DNA of 64,000 nucleotides. Origin: CAVUXJ01 sp963814975 (GTDB taxonomy: Bacteria; Acidobacteriota; Vicinamibacteria; Vicinamibacterales; CAVVIG01). The notes under the pieces are model-generated. The model saw nothing but the letters and a program-made list of their open reading frames with translations. It searched no databases and was not told the DNA's origin. A program made the translations under genes and the position numbers. Every line of letters begins with the position of its first letter. The first letter of the stretch is position 1. The stretch is from NCBI GenBank assembly GCA_963814975.1, contig CAWFFB010000023.1, positions 12,653 through 76,652 on the forward strand. The letters run 5' to 3'. This document shows positions 8,716 through 18,451 of the stretch, piece after piece.

Positions 8716-11180
8716 ATGCTCCGGCTCGTCGGGGCGCTCGGCGTCATTCTGTTGTTTGCCGTTTCCGCACACGCGCAGACCGGCAGCGTCTCCGGCACGG
8801 TCGTCGACGAAACGGGCGCCGTCGTTCCAGGTGCCACGGTCGTCCTGGTGGGCGCCGGCGGACGTCAAACGACAATCACGGGCGCGCGGGGCGAGTACTC
8901 GTTCAGCAACCTCGCCAGCGGCACCTACGACATCATCGTGTCGCTCGTCGGCTTCGGGCAAGCGGCTCGCAACGGCGTCATGGTCGGGAGCAGTCCCGTG
9001 CAGGTGCCGCCAATCGAACTCGCCGTGGCCCGGCTCGGCGAGACGGTGGTCGTCAGTGCCGCACGGGTCGAGACCGCACTGGTTGACGCACCGGCGACCA
9101 TGAGCGTGCTCGGCACCGAAGTGCTCACGACTTCCCCGGCGCAGAACTACGGGGATCTCTTGCGGACGGTCCCGGGCGTCAACGTCGTGCAGCTCTCCGC
9201 CCGCGACGTGAACGTGACGAGCCGGCAGGCGACCTCGACGCTCACCAATTCGCAGCTGGTGCTGCTCGACGGCCGTTCCATCTACCTCGACTTCTTCGGC
9301 ATCGTCCTTTGGGACTTCCTGCCGAACAACATGAACGACATCAAACAGATCGAGGTGATCCGCGGCCCGGCCTCCGCCGTCTGGGGCGCGAATGCGCTGA
9401 CCGGGGTCGTCAACATCATCACGAAATCGCCGCGCGAAGCGCCAGGGATTGACGTGTCGGTGAGCGGCGGATTCTTCAGTCGCGACGCCGGCTCGACCGC
9501 CGGAAAGGGCGTGGGCGGACTGTTCGGCGCCAATGCGTCGGTGTCGCGCGTGCTGAACGACAGCTGGTCGTACCGGGTGTCGGCCGGCTACTTCAATTCC
9601 GAAGCGTTTGCGCGGCCGACCGGCACCATCCCCGTGATCCCCGATCCGCGCGTGCCAGGCGCCACGGTTGGCGGCGCCCGCTATCCCGACGATGGCGAGG
9701 GCCCCATCGGCACGGCGTTCACGAATCGTGGCACGAGCCAGCCGAAATTCGACCTGCGCTTCGATCAGGAGATCGGCGGCGGCAGCCGGGTGACCTACCA
9801 GGGCGGCGTCGCCGGCACCGATGGGATCATCTACACCGGGCTCGGTCCGTTCGACATTCAAGAGCGGATCGTACATGGGGTACGCCAAGGTCAATTACAC
9901 CCGCCGGGCGCGTGCGGATCAGCTTCTTCAGCAACTTCGTCGACGCCGAGGCGCCGAACCTCCTGCTCGTGGACCCGGCGACCGGAGCGCCGCTGCAGCT
10001 GAACTTTTCAACCCAGACCTACGACTTCGAGGCCGGGGACGCCGTCGCGCTGGGAACGCGGCACGTGATCAGCTTCGGCGGCAACGTGCGGCGCAACAAC
10101 TTCGACATGACGATTGCGCCGGCGCTCGAGAACCGGACCGAGGTCGGCGCCTACGTGCAGGACGAGATCATTTTCGATCGCGTCCGGCTGACCATCGGGG
10201 CACGCGTCGACAAGTTCGGCAACCTGGACGATCCGGTGTTTTCGCCGCGGCTTGCGGCGGTGTTCAAGGCGAGCGCGAATCATTCGGTGCGCCTCTCGTT
10301 CAATCGGGCGTTTCGATCGCCGTCGGTGATCAACAACTATCTGGACACGCAGATCGTCGTCCCCACCCCTTTGAGCGCTCGCGCCCGCTCCTGCCGCCGC
10401 CGCTGCAGCCGCTCGTGGCGACGCCGTTTCCGCTCGTCGTGCGCGCCGTCGGCAGCGAGCTGCCGATCGGATCGATGCCGCAGGAGGAGCTGACGGAGGA
10501 GTCGCTGACCGCCTACGAGGTGGCGTATACGGGCACGTTTGCCGATCGCACGACCGTGGGCGTGGCGTTCTACGTCAACGATCTCGACAACAACATCAAC
10601 TTCGCCCAGCTGCCCTCGGACCTCGACCCATACACCGCCGCCAACCCGCCGCCCGGCTGGCTCGCTGCCGCCGGCGATCATCGGCGTGCTGGCCGCACGG
10701 GGGATCTACTTGCCGCGGACCGCGTTCACCTATCTGAATCTCGGCCCGATCCGCCAGAAGGGCGTCGAGCTGTCGGTCGATCATCGCGTCAGCCGCACGT
10801 TCTCCGCATTCGCCAATTACTCATGGCAGGCGGATCCGACGATTCTCGACGACCCGAACCCGTTTCCGCCCGTGGAGCTCTCGCTTCCGCCGACGCACCG
10901 GTTCAACGCGGGGTTCAATTTCGACCGCGACAGGCTCCTCGGCAGCCTCTCGTTGAACTACTCGGACAAGGCATTCTGGAGCGACGTGCTGACGAGCGCG
11001 TACCACGGCTTCACCGACGCTTACACGATGGTCAACGGAAGCGTCGGCGTGAAATGGCAGCAGGGCCGGATCACGACGCTGGTGAAGGTGAACAACATCT
11101 TCAACAAGGACATCCAGCAGCACGTCTTCGGCGACATCATCAAGCGGTCGGTCATCTTCGAAGCGCGGTTCAAGATGTAA
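8716..11180 (+). CDS. TonB-dependent receptor with carboxypeptidase-regulatory N-terminus (four frame breaks)
   Basis: Outer-membrane active transporter, about 821 residues when joined. A signal peptide (LLFAVSAHAQ) is followed by a CarboxypepD_reg-like beta-sandwich (GSVSGTVVDETGAVVPGATV, residues 22-100), a plug domain (TVPGVNVVQLSA, LLDGRSIYLD, IEVIRGPASAVWGANA) and a 22-strand barrel, ending with FEARFKM as the last strand. The frame changes near 9866, 9910, 10372 and 10663; each continuing frame carries recognisable barrel sequence. ATG 8716 is preceded by AAGGAGG at ideal spacing. No cobalamin or TPP riboswitch was recognisable upstream. The ligand cannot be named; the neighbouring glycolate genes are convergent and give no clue. 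Confidence 0.85.
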
Positions 11181-11202
11181 CGGAGAAGCTGACGACTCCG
11201 AC

Positions 11203-12500
11203 TCAGAGTTGTGAGCCAGTACCCCGGATCGACCGATCGATCACCTCGATGATGTGAAGTACGGGGAATGCATGGCCGGCGGCGCGTGCGTGTGCTCCGA
11301 TCTGGACGATGCAACCCGGGTTCGAAGTGACGACGAGATCCGGGGTCGCATCGGCGATGCGTTCGACCTTGCGGCGTCCGAGCTCCGCGGCCATCTCGGG
11401 TTGAACCAGGTTGAAAATACCGGCGCTGCCACAGCAGATTTCGGACTCACCCAGAGGCGTGACGGTGACGCCAGGGATCTCTTCCAGCAGCTGACGTGGT
11501 TCGCGTCTGACGCCTTGCGCGTGCGCCAGGTGGCAGGCGTCGTGATAAGCGATCCGCAAGTCCAATCGGTGCCGCGGCGCTCGTGCCGTGCCCAGCTCCA
11601 CCAGGGTCTCGGTCACGTCGCGCACCCGCGCCGCGAATGCGCTCGCCCGTCCGGCCCATGCCGGGTCGTCCTTGAGCAGCTCGCCGTACCCCTTCATCGC
11701 CGAGCCACAGCCTGCTGCGCTTACCACAATGGAGTCGAGACCGAGACCGTCGAACGCCTGAATCAAGTCGCGCGCGAACTCGCGGGCCTCGCGGTCGCGT
11801 CCCGCGTGCAGCGCCAGCGCGCCGCAGCAGCCCTGGCCTGCCGGCGCCACTACGTCACACCCCTCGGCCGACAGGACCCGGGCGGTGGCCTGGTTCACCT
11901 GGCTGAAGAACACGCGCTGCACGCATCCAGTGAGCAGGCCGACGCGCGAGCCGGGGCGTACCCGACGGCGGCGGTTCGCTCCGGTACCTCGCGGGTCGCG
12001 CTTCCTGGCGCGGCGATCGGCGCAAGCTCGATCAGGTTGCGCAGCTTCGCTGGCAGCCAAGACGAGAGGCGCGGACGACGGCGCAGCGCGTGCGCAAGGC
12101 CCAGCGGCCACGCGAGCAAACGAAGGCGGGCGGGGAAGGGCAGCACCAGGAACAGCAGCTGGCGGAAAAGGCGTTCGCCAATCGGACGACGATGGTGATG
12201 CTCGATGACTGCCCGCGTTTCTTCGATGAGCGGCGCATAGCGCACGCCCGACGGGCACGCCGTTTCGCACGCCATGCATCCGAGACAGGTATCGAAGTGG
12301 TCGACGAAGGCTTCTCCCACGCCAACGCGGCCCTCGGTCCCCGCCCGCATCAGGTAGATGCGCCCGCGCGGGGAATCCATTTCCCGCCCGAGCAGGAGAT
12401 AGCTGGGACAAGTCGACAGACAGAAGCCGCAATGCACGCATTTGTCCATCAGCGGCGTCAGAGGTGTCAGCGTGTTGAACGCGACTTCGGGTGTGGTCAT
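11203..12500 (-). CDS. glcF: Glycolate oxidase iron-sulfur subunit (frame break)
   Basis: Electron-transfer subunit of glycolate oxidase. The N-terminus has two 4Fe-4S clusters (CVHCGFCLSTCP and CLGCMACETACP). The C-terminal half has two CCG domains (GCVQRVFF, GCCGALALHAG, YHDACHLAHAQG, EICCGSAGIFN). The frame breaks near 11955 at a CCCC run, where one missing C would restore GYAPGSRVGLLTGC. Joined length is about 432 residues, normal for GlcF. It is the last gene of glcD-glcE-glcF on the minus strand, separated from glcE by a 115-base repeat-containing gap. Confidence 0.9.
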
Positions 12501-12530
12501 AACGATCTTCTAAGCCAGAGGCCCCAGGGA

Positions 12531-12615
12531 TGCTCTGAGGTGCTTGAGCTGCTTGGGTGCTTGGGGTGCGACTCCATCACCTTTAGCACCCTAGCCACCT
12601 GAGCACCCTTAGCAC
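12531..12615. repeat. GGTGCT/AGCACC inverted repeat array between glcE and glcF
   Basis: The gap holds several spaced copies of GGTGCT-like units (12539-12570) followed by the same units in inverted orientation (TAGCACC, GAGCACC, 12582-12613), with roughly 8-9 base periodicity. Transcribed from the minus strand it forms a long imperfect stem-loop inside the operon. It could attenuate or protect the downstream glcF part of the message. Confidence 0.6.
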
Positions 12616-13890
12616 TTAGCCCCCAGGTCCCCGGCCCGGGCTCAGCGTGCCGTGCGGATCGAACCGCGCTTTCACGGCTTGCATGGTCCGAAGGCTGTCG
12701 CCGATCTCGCCCCACGCGTCGACACGCCGTTCGATCGACACCGGAGTCGACAGGAGCACGGCGCTTCCCCCACGCGCGGCGGCCATGCGTCGCACCTCCT
12801 GCACGATTTCCATGTGCCGCTCGCCATCGCCTCGGAGCTTCAGAAACATGACGCCGAGCGCCGCCCGGCCGCCCATCCGGTAGTCCACCGAGTGGTTGGC
12901 CGTGGCACGTTCGATGAGATCGACGAGGTCCCCCACGTGGCTGGGAAGAACGGCGATCTTGAGCAGCGTCCCCTGCGTGTGCCAGAACTGCGTCTCGTAT
13001 GCCCGCCACGCCTCCTCTTCAAGGGCTCCCTGCAGGACGGTCGTCGGCGCCTCGTGGCGCTTGCACAGATCGCAGGCAGCGGCAGCCTGCTGCTCGGCGG
13101 CGGCCGGCGTGGTCTCGAAGCGAATCAGCATGCGGGCCGGGGGCGAATCGAGCTCCACGGCCGACGGCGTCAGCGGCACGGCTGCGAGGGCGAGTGCCAG
13201 ACGGCCGAGCCGCCGCGCGTTCCCCACGGTGGCGACGACAGTGCACGAGGCGGCCGGCAGCGGCGCCAGTTTGAAGGTGGCGCTGACGATGAGGGCGAGC
13301 GATCCGAACGATCCGCACAGCAGCCGTGACAAGTCGTAGCCTGCGACGTTCTTGACGACGCGGCCGCCAGCCTTCGCGGTGCGGCCGTCGACGAGCGCCA
13401 TCTCGATGCCGATGATGAGGTCGCGGGCCGTGCCGTATCGGTGGCGACGCGGGCCGCTGTCGTTGGTCGCTACGATGCCGCCGATCGTGGCGCGATCCGA
13501 GATCGGCGGGTCGAGCGGCAGCCACTGCCGCTCGCGCCCCAGCAGCTCGTTCACCTGGGCGAGCGATCCGCCAGCCGGCAGAATCGCCGTCAGGTCGCCG
13601 GCGCAGTGATCGATGCCGGCGAGCAGGCGACCGGTGGAAAGGACGAGATCGACGCTCGAGGGGGAGGCTCCCCATGTCAACTTGGTGCCGGCGCCGCGGG
13701 GGATGACCGTCAGACGTTCGGTGTCGGCCCAATGGAGCATGCTCGCGGCGGTGGTGGCATCGCCAGGTTCCAGCACGACTCCCGGCTGGTGACCGTCGAT
13801 GGCATCGGCGGTCCCGGCGATGCGGACCTCTTCAGTTCCCCAGCGGCTCGCGGCGATGCGGGCAGTGGCCTCGATCTCGTGGGACGGCAT
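12616..13890 (-). CDS. glcE: Glycolate oxidase FAD-binding subunit GlcE
   Basis: Second flavin-type subunit of glycolate oxidase, 424 residues. FAD-binding type 4 features are visible: TVIPRGAGTKLTWG, DRATIGGIVATNDSG and AGGRVVKNVAGYDLSRLLCG, followed by the FAD-linked oxidase C-terminal half ending in FDPHGTLSPGRG. The start codon overlaps the glcD stop by one base (TGATG), so the two are translationally coupled. The open frame continues upstream without a stop into glcD, which only reflects the glcD frame break. GlcE is required with GlcD and GlcF in characterised enzymes. Confidence 0.88.
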   Translation of the reverse strand: MPSHEIEATARIAASRWGTEEVRIAGTADAIDGHQPGVVLEPGDATTAASMLHWADTERLTVIPRGAGTKLTWGASPSSVDLVLSTGRLLAGIDHCAGDLTAILPAGGSLAQVNELLGRERQWLPLDPPISDRATIGGIVATNDSGPRRHRYGTARDLIIGIEMALVDGRTAKAGGRVVKNVAGYDLSRLLCGSFGSLALIVSATFKLAPLPAASCTVVATVGNARRLGRLALALAAVPLTPSAVELDSPPARMLIRFETTPAAAEQQAAAACDLCKRHEAPTTVLQGALEEEAWRAYETQFWHTQGTLLKIAVLPSHVGDLVDLIERATANHSVDYRMGGRAALGVMFLKLRGDGERHMEIVQEVRRMAAARGGSAVLLSTPVSIERRVDAWGEIGDSLRTMQAVKARFDPHGTLSPGRGPGG

Positions 13891-15351
13891 CAGAAGCGCT
13901 CGGCGATTCCGTCGCGTTCGAGCGGATGCTGGCGGTAGGGCCCGGGCACCTCGCCGCACAGGCGCGGGGTTGGAAAGACCTTGCCCGGATTGCAAATCCC
14001 CGACGGATCGAACGCGCATCGCACGAGCTGCATGGCGTCGAGGTCGGCAGCGGAAAACATCCGGGGCATGTACGCCTTCTTGTCGGCGCCGACGCCGTGC
14101 TCGCCGGTAATCGCGCCGCCGGCCTCGATGCAGTAGGTGAGGATCTCCGACGCGACGGTCTCGGCGTGCTCGGCCTGGCCGGGAATCGACTCGTCGTAGC
14201 AGATGAGCGGATGCAGGTTGCCGTCGCCCGCGTGAAACACGTTGCCGATCCTCAGCCCCGATCGCTGCTCGAGCTCGCGAATCCGGCGCAGCACCTCCGA
14301 CAGCTTCGTGCGTGGCACGACGCCGTCTTGCACGTAGTAGTTCGGCGAGACGCGTCCCATCGCGGCGAAGGCCGCCTTGCGCCCCTTCCAGATGCGTTCG
14401 CGCGCCGCCTGGTCGCGCGCAATCTCTATCGTGGTCGCGCCGGCACGATGGCACACCGACTCGACAATCGAGAACAGCTCGTCGACCTCCACCTTGGGCC
14501 CATCCAGCTCGACGATCAGCACGGCGTTGGCGGGCGGAAACCCTGGGTGAACCGCCGCTTCCGCGGCTTCGATCGTGAGTCGATCCATCATCTCGACCGC
14601 CGCAGGCACGATTCCGCATCCGATGATTGCCGAGACGGCTTCGCCCGCCTCGTCGATCGAGGTGAATCCCGCCAGCAGCGTCTGCACGCTCTCGGGACGA
14701 CGCAGCAGCCTCAGCGTGGCTTTGGTCACGACCGCGAGGGTCCCTTCGGATCCGACGAGCACGCCCGAGCAGGTCCAGGCCGGGTGCGTCCAGCACGGAG
14801 CCGCCGACGTGAATCAGCTCGCCGTCGGGGAGCACGGCTTCGACGCCCAGCACATGGTGCACGGTGAACCCGTACTTCAGACAATGAGCGCCGCCGGAGT
14901 TCTCGGCGATGTTCCCCCCGATCGAGCACACGATCTGGCTCGACGGGTCGGGCGCGTAGTAGCAGCCGTCGGGCGAGACCCGTCGGGTGATCTCGAGGTT
15001 CGTGACGCCCGGTTCCACGGTCACCCGCAGGTTGGGGATGTCGATCTCGAGGATGCGATTGAGGCGGGACAGGCCGATCAGCACGCCGCCGGCGGCCGGC
15101 AGCGCCCCGCCCGACAAGCCGGTGCCATGCCCGCGCGCCACGAACGGCACGCTTTCCCGGTGGCAGAGCCGGACGACCGCCTGAACCTGACTGGCTGTCG
15201 ACGGCAGCACGACGGCCCCAGGCGTCGCCCGCAAGTGCACCAGCGCATCGGACTCGTACGTCAGGAGATCGGCCGGGTCTCGAAGCAACGCTTCGTCGCC
15301 GACGATACGGGCGAGCTCGGCCAGAAAATGGCTATCCATCAATGACAACAT
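13890..15351 (-). CDS. glcD: Glycolate oxidase catalytic FAD subunit GlcD (frame break)
   Basis: Oxidises glycolate to glyoxylate. The N-terminal FAD domain (PFVARGHGTGLSGGALP, CSIGGNIAENSGG) lies in one frame and the C-terminal half (LVGSEGTLAVVTKATLRL, FHAGDGNLHPLICYD, GAITGEHGVGADKK) in another; the switch is near 14765. Joined length is about 486 residues, as expected. First gene of the glcDEF operon. Its start lies 321 bases from the next minus-strand gene, so the promoter should be in 15352-15500. A D-lactate dehydrogenase role is possible from the FAD subunit alone, but the GlcE and GlcF partners favour glycolate. Confidence 0.88.
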
Positions 15352-15671
15352 ATCAAATCTGAAATCTGAGACCCGAGGTCAGAATCTCGCCAGACTTCAG
15401 GTTTGGGATCTATTGTGCACTCGATTCGATATCAGAGCCCGGCGCCAGGCAGATGACCGGACGAGCGTCTCACTCGGCAATTGGCGCGCACCGGGCGTTT
15501 CGGTCTCGGGAAAGGGGCAAACGAACACCCTCTCTTCCAGTATCGATCCGCGAGTCTGGAGGTAGGCCGGCTTCAGTTGCTGGCGATTTCAGCAACCTGC
15601 CCTCCGGACTTCACTGCTCCGCTCAAATAGCGCAGCCTGGCAAGGTCTGGCGGATCGCGCGACGGAAGAGT
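15352..15671. other. Intergenic region with a heptad repeat at its left end
   Basis: 15355-15411 contains CTGAAAT-type heptads followed by an inverted part (CCAGACTTCAGG). The rest, to 15671, has no ORF with recognisable content and no clear promoter. The glcD promoter is expected here. Confidence 0.5.
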
Positions 15672-16931
15672 CTAGGGGCGGATAATCCGTAAGCCGGTCG
15701 GGACGGCCGGCACCGTCGCACCACCGAGCACCCGCAAAACTGTACCGCTCGAATACGCCACAAGGTAGAGTTCGCCCTCTTTGTCGACGCCGAACGAGCT
15801 GATGGAACCTGGGGAACCAAGCTCCAGAGTGTGCTCGCGAAGATCCGACGCCCGGGCGTCGCCGCTGGGCTCGACCGACAGGGCAATCGACCAAATGCGG
15901 CCCGCGACGAAATCGGCAAACATGTAGCGGCCTCGAAACCCGTCGCCGAGCGCGGTGCCCCGATAGACGTATCCGCCCGTCACCGACCCGCCGATTGCGT
16001 GGCCGTACTCGAAGATTGGATCGGCGAGGGGCTGAAACGCGGGTGCCCGGTTCGTCACATTGTTGTGCAGCCCCTCGCGATTCCGCCAACCGTAATTGCG
16101 CCCGCCGCGGCGCGCCGGTTCATAGTCGATCTCTTCCCATCTGTTCTGTCCCACGTCGCCGATGACCAGGGCGCCGGTCCCTCCGCGCTCCGGATCGTCG
16201 AAGTTGTATCGCCACGGATTGCGCAACCCGAAGCTCCAGATTTCCGGCCGCGTGCCGCTCGGTCCCGAGCTGAGGAACGGGTTGTCGGGCGGTACGCGAT
16301 AGCCAAGTCCGTCCGCATCGGGCACGCTCACGTCGATACGCAGCATTTTGCCGAGCAGTTCCCTCGGGTCTTGCGCGCGATGATCGGGATCGTCGCCCGA
16401 TCCACCGTCCCCGAGCCCGATATACAGATAACCATCTGGGCCAAAGGCCAGGTGACCGCCGTTGTGATTTGCGAACGGTTGCGAGATGACCGGATCCCCG
16501 CCGATCCGAAGGTCAAACCGTGAGGTCGCATCCGCGATCAGGGGGTCCGGTGAGCGCCGGAACCGTGCGATGACCGTATGACCAGCGGCGTTCGTAAAAT
16601 TCACGAAGAAGCGGCCACTCGACGCGTAGTCGGGCGCGAAGGCGAGTCCGAGTAGTCCGCGTTCGCCGCCCGCCCGCACCGCGGACCGCAGATCCAGGAA
16701 ATCGGTCGGCAGGTGTGTCCCTGCGCTCACCACGCGAACACGGCCCGCCTGCTCGACCACGAACTGGACGAACGGGTTGGTCGGATCCTGCACGATCGCA
16801 ACCGGCAGACTGAACCCGGATGCGTAGACGCGGGCGCGAAGGCCGGTCTGCGCGTGACCGATGCCATGGAGGATCAGCAGCGCAAACGCCGTCGCCATCC
16901 CGACCCGACTCATGCTGGCATGGTAAACCAA
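15672..16931 (-). CDS. PQQ-dependent sugar dehydrogenase-like exported protein
   Basis: Six-bladed propeller of the soluble glucose/sorbosone dehydrogenase family. A signal peptide (TAFALLILHGIGHAQ) is followed by GSDH features: SAVRAGGERGLLGLAFAPDY near residue 90, NHNGGHLAFGPDGYLYIGLGDGG near residue 165, SFGLRNPWRYNFD near 245 and the ENRYGWRNREG-like segment NYGWRNREG near 300. The conserved His of NHNGG is the likely catalytic base, and Arg of LRNPWR a PQQ contact, by family knowledge. Predicted to oxidise aldoses or related polyols in the periplasm. It is divergent from a second GSDH-like gene at 17036. Confidence 0.85.
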   Translation of the reverse strand: MVYHASMSRVGMATAFALLILHGIGHAQTGLRARVYASGFSLPVAIVQDPTNPFVQFVVEQAGRVRVVSAGTHLPTDFLDLRSAVRAGGERGLLGLAFAPDYASSGRFFVNFTNAAGHTVIARFRRSPDPLIADATSRFDLRIGGDPVISQPFANHNGGHLAFGPDGYLYIGLGDGGSGDDPDHRAQDPRELLGKMLRIDVSVPDADGLGYRVPPDNPFLSSGPSGTRPEIWSFGLRNPWRYNFDDPERGGTGALVIGDVGQNRWEEIDYEPARRGGRNYGWRNREGLHNNVTNRAPAFQPLADPIFEYGHAIGGSVTGGYVYRGTALGDGFRGRYMFADFVAGRIWSIALSVEPSGDARASDLREHTLELGSPGSISSFGVDKEGELYLVAYSSGTVLRVLGGATVPAVPTGLRIIRP

Positions 16932-17035
16932 CTGCTGTCAGAAGGGCGGGAGGCGGCCTGGATGACGAGGCGGGAACGGCAAGGCGGGGCAGGGGCAGAT
17001 TGAATGTCCCCTCTTGGTGCCATATCATCCGGGCG

Positions 17036-18397
17036 GTGGTCCGCATTCTGATTCTGGGCTTGTGCGTGGCTCTCGTGCTGGCCTGCGGCGACCCGCCGCC
17101 GCCACCGGAGAGCCCGCAGCCCCTGCCGGCTGCCGAACAGATCATCGGCAACGAGCGCTTCGGCTGGGATCAAACCTCGGCAACATCGGCGGACCTCGCC
17201 GCCTTGCGCTATCTCGTCTACGTGGACGGCGCCCCCGGCGTCGAGCTCCAGGACGTGGCGTGCGCCGGGGCGCCGGCCGCCGCAGGTTTTGCGTGCAGCG
17301 CGCGCCTGCCAACGATGTCCCCGGGCCGCCACTCGCTGGCGCTCTCGGCGTTCATCGAGGATGGCGTCCCGCTCGAAAGCGCCCGCTCGTCGCCGCTGAA
17401 CGTCATCCTCGTCGGACAAGCGGCGATGGTGCGTGGCGCGGAATCCCGGCCGGGCCAGCTGGTTGTCGCGACAGCCGACGGGGTCCGGCTCCGCGTGACG
17501 GCTATCGCGGACGGCCTCGAAGAGCCGACCGATCTCGCCTTTGCCGCTGACGGCCGCATCTTCGTCGCTGAACGCGCGGGGCGTGTGCGCATTGTTCGCG
17601 ACGGACGGCTTCTGCCCTCGCCCGCGGCTACGCTTCGCGACGTCCTCGCCACGGATCGCAACGGACTGCTCGCGATCGCGCTGGATCCCGCTTTCGACCG
17701 CACCCAGCTCGTTTACCTCGTCTACACCGCCGACTCTGGTTTCCGACTCTCGCGCTTCCGCGCCGCAGAAGACGGCCTGAGCGAGCGCGTTGTTCTGCTG
17801 GACGCCGTCGCGCCATCGGCGAGGCATCCGGCGGCGTCGCTTCGATCCGGGCCGGACGCGAGGCTCTATATCGGCGTGGATGATGGCGACGCCGCGAACG
17901 CGGCCGGCGATCTCGGATCCTTTGGCGGCAAGGTGCTTCGTTTGAACCCCGATGGGACGACGCCCGCGGATCAGGAGGGCGGCACTCCCGTATTCGCCCT
18001 GAACGTGAATCGGCCGAGCGGCATGGATTGGGGTTCGAATGGCGCGCTCTGGATCGTCGAGAGCGGGCTGCTGCAGGTCGTGGTCGCGGACACCAGCCGC
18101 GGACGGCGAGGGCGGACCCTCGCGCGCTACTCGCTGCCCGAGAGCACCGGTGCATCAGCCGTGAGTTTCTATCATGCCAACCTGATTCCGGCGTTCCGGG
18201 GCAACCTGCTCATCGCGGGTACCGGTGACCGGACCATTCTGCGCCTGAAATTCGATCCGAAGCAGCCAATGCACGTCGTGTCGACTGAACGGCTGCTCCT
18301 CGATGCCTTCGACGGAGTCAGAGCGATCGGCATCGGGCGCGAGGGGGCGATTTACTTCTGCACCTCGAATGCCTTGATGAAGATGACGCCTGACTAG
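17036..18397 (+). CDS. PQQ sugar dehydrogenase-like lipoprotein
   Basis: About 453 residues. GTG 17036 is chosen because it directly precedes a lipoprotein signal (VRILILGLCVALVLACGD), the Cys being the likely lipidation site; the longer frame upstream has no signal sequence. Residues 30-140 form a beta-rich N-terminal region. From about residue 160 a GSDH-like propeller starts (GLEEPTDLAFAADGRIFVAE, DRNGLLAIALDPAFD, VNRPSGMDWGSNGALWIVE). The NHNGG catalytic segment of the divergent paralogue is not evident; the equivalent region reads RHPAASLRSGPDARLYIGVDDG. Catalysis is therefore doubtful and a binding role is possible. Shares a 104-base divergent promoter region with the gene at 16931. Confidence 0.75.
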   Translation: MVRILILGLCVALVLACGDPPPPPESPQPLPAAEQIIGNERFGWDQTSATSADLAALRYLVYVDGAPGVELQDVACAGAPAAAGFACSARLPTMSPGRHSLALSAFIEDGVPLESARSSPLNVILVGQAAMVRGAESRPGQLVVATADGVRLRVTAIADGLEEPTDLAFAADGRIFVAERAGRVRIVRDGRLLPSPAATLRDVLATDRNGLLAIALDPAFDRTQLVYLVYTADSGFRLSRFRAAEDGLSERVVLLDAVAPSARHPAASLRSGPDARLYIGVDDGDAANAAGDLGSFGGKVLRLNPDGTTPADQEGGTPVFALNVNRPSGMDWGSNGALWIVESGLLQVVVADTSRGRRGRTLARYSLPESTGASAVSFYHANLIPAFRGNLLIAGTGDRTILRLKFDPKQPMHVVSTERLLLDAFDGVRAIGIGREGAIYFCTSNALMKMTPD

Positions 18398-18451
18398 AAC
18401 GCGGAATGAAGAACGCCGACCGACAACGGCCAACGGAACCACGAACCCCGA

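Noticed and set aside
12616..15351. Apparent 911-residue GlcD-GlcE fusion protein
   Set aside because: The middle 200 residues are out-of-frame glcD. The glcD stop and glcE start form a normal TGATG overlap, so there are two genes with one frame break in glcD.
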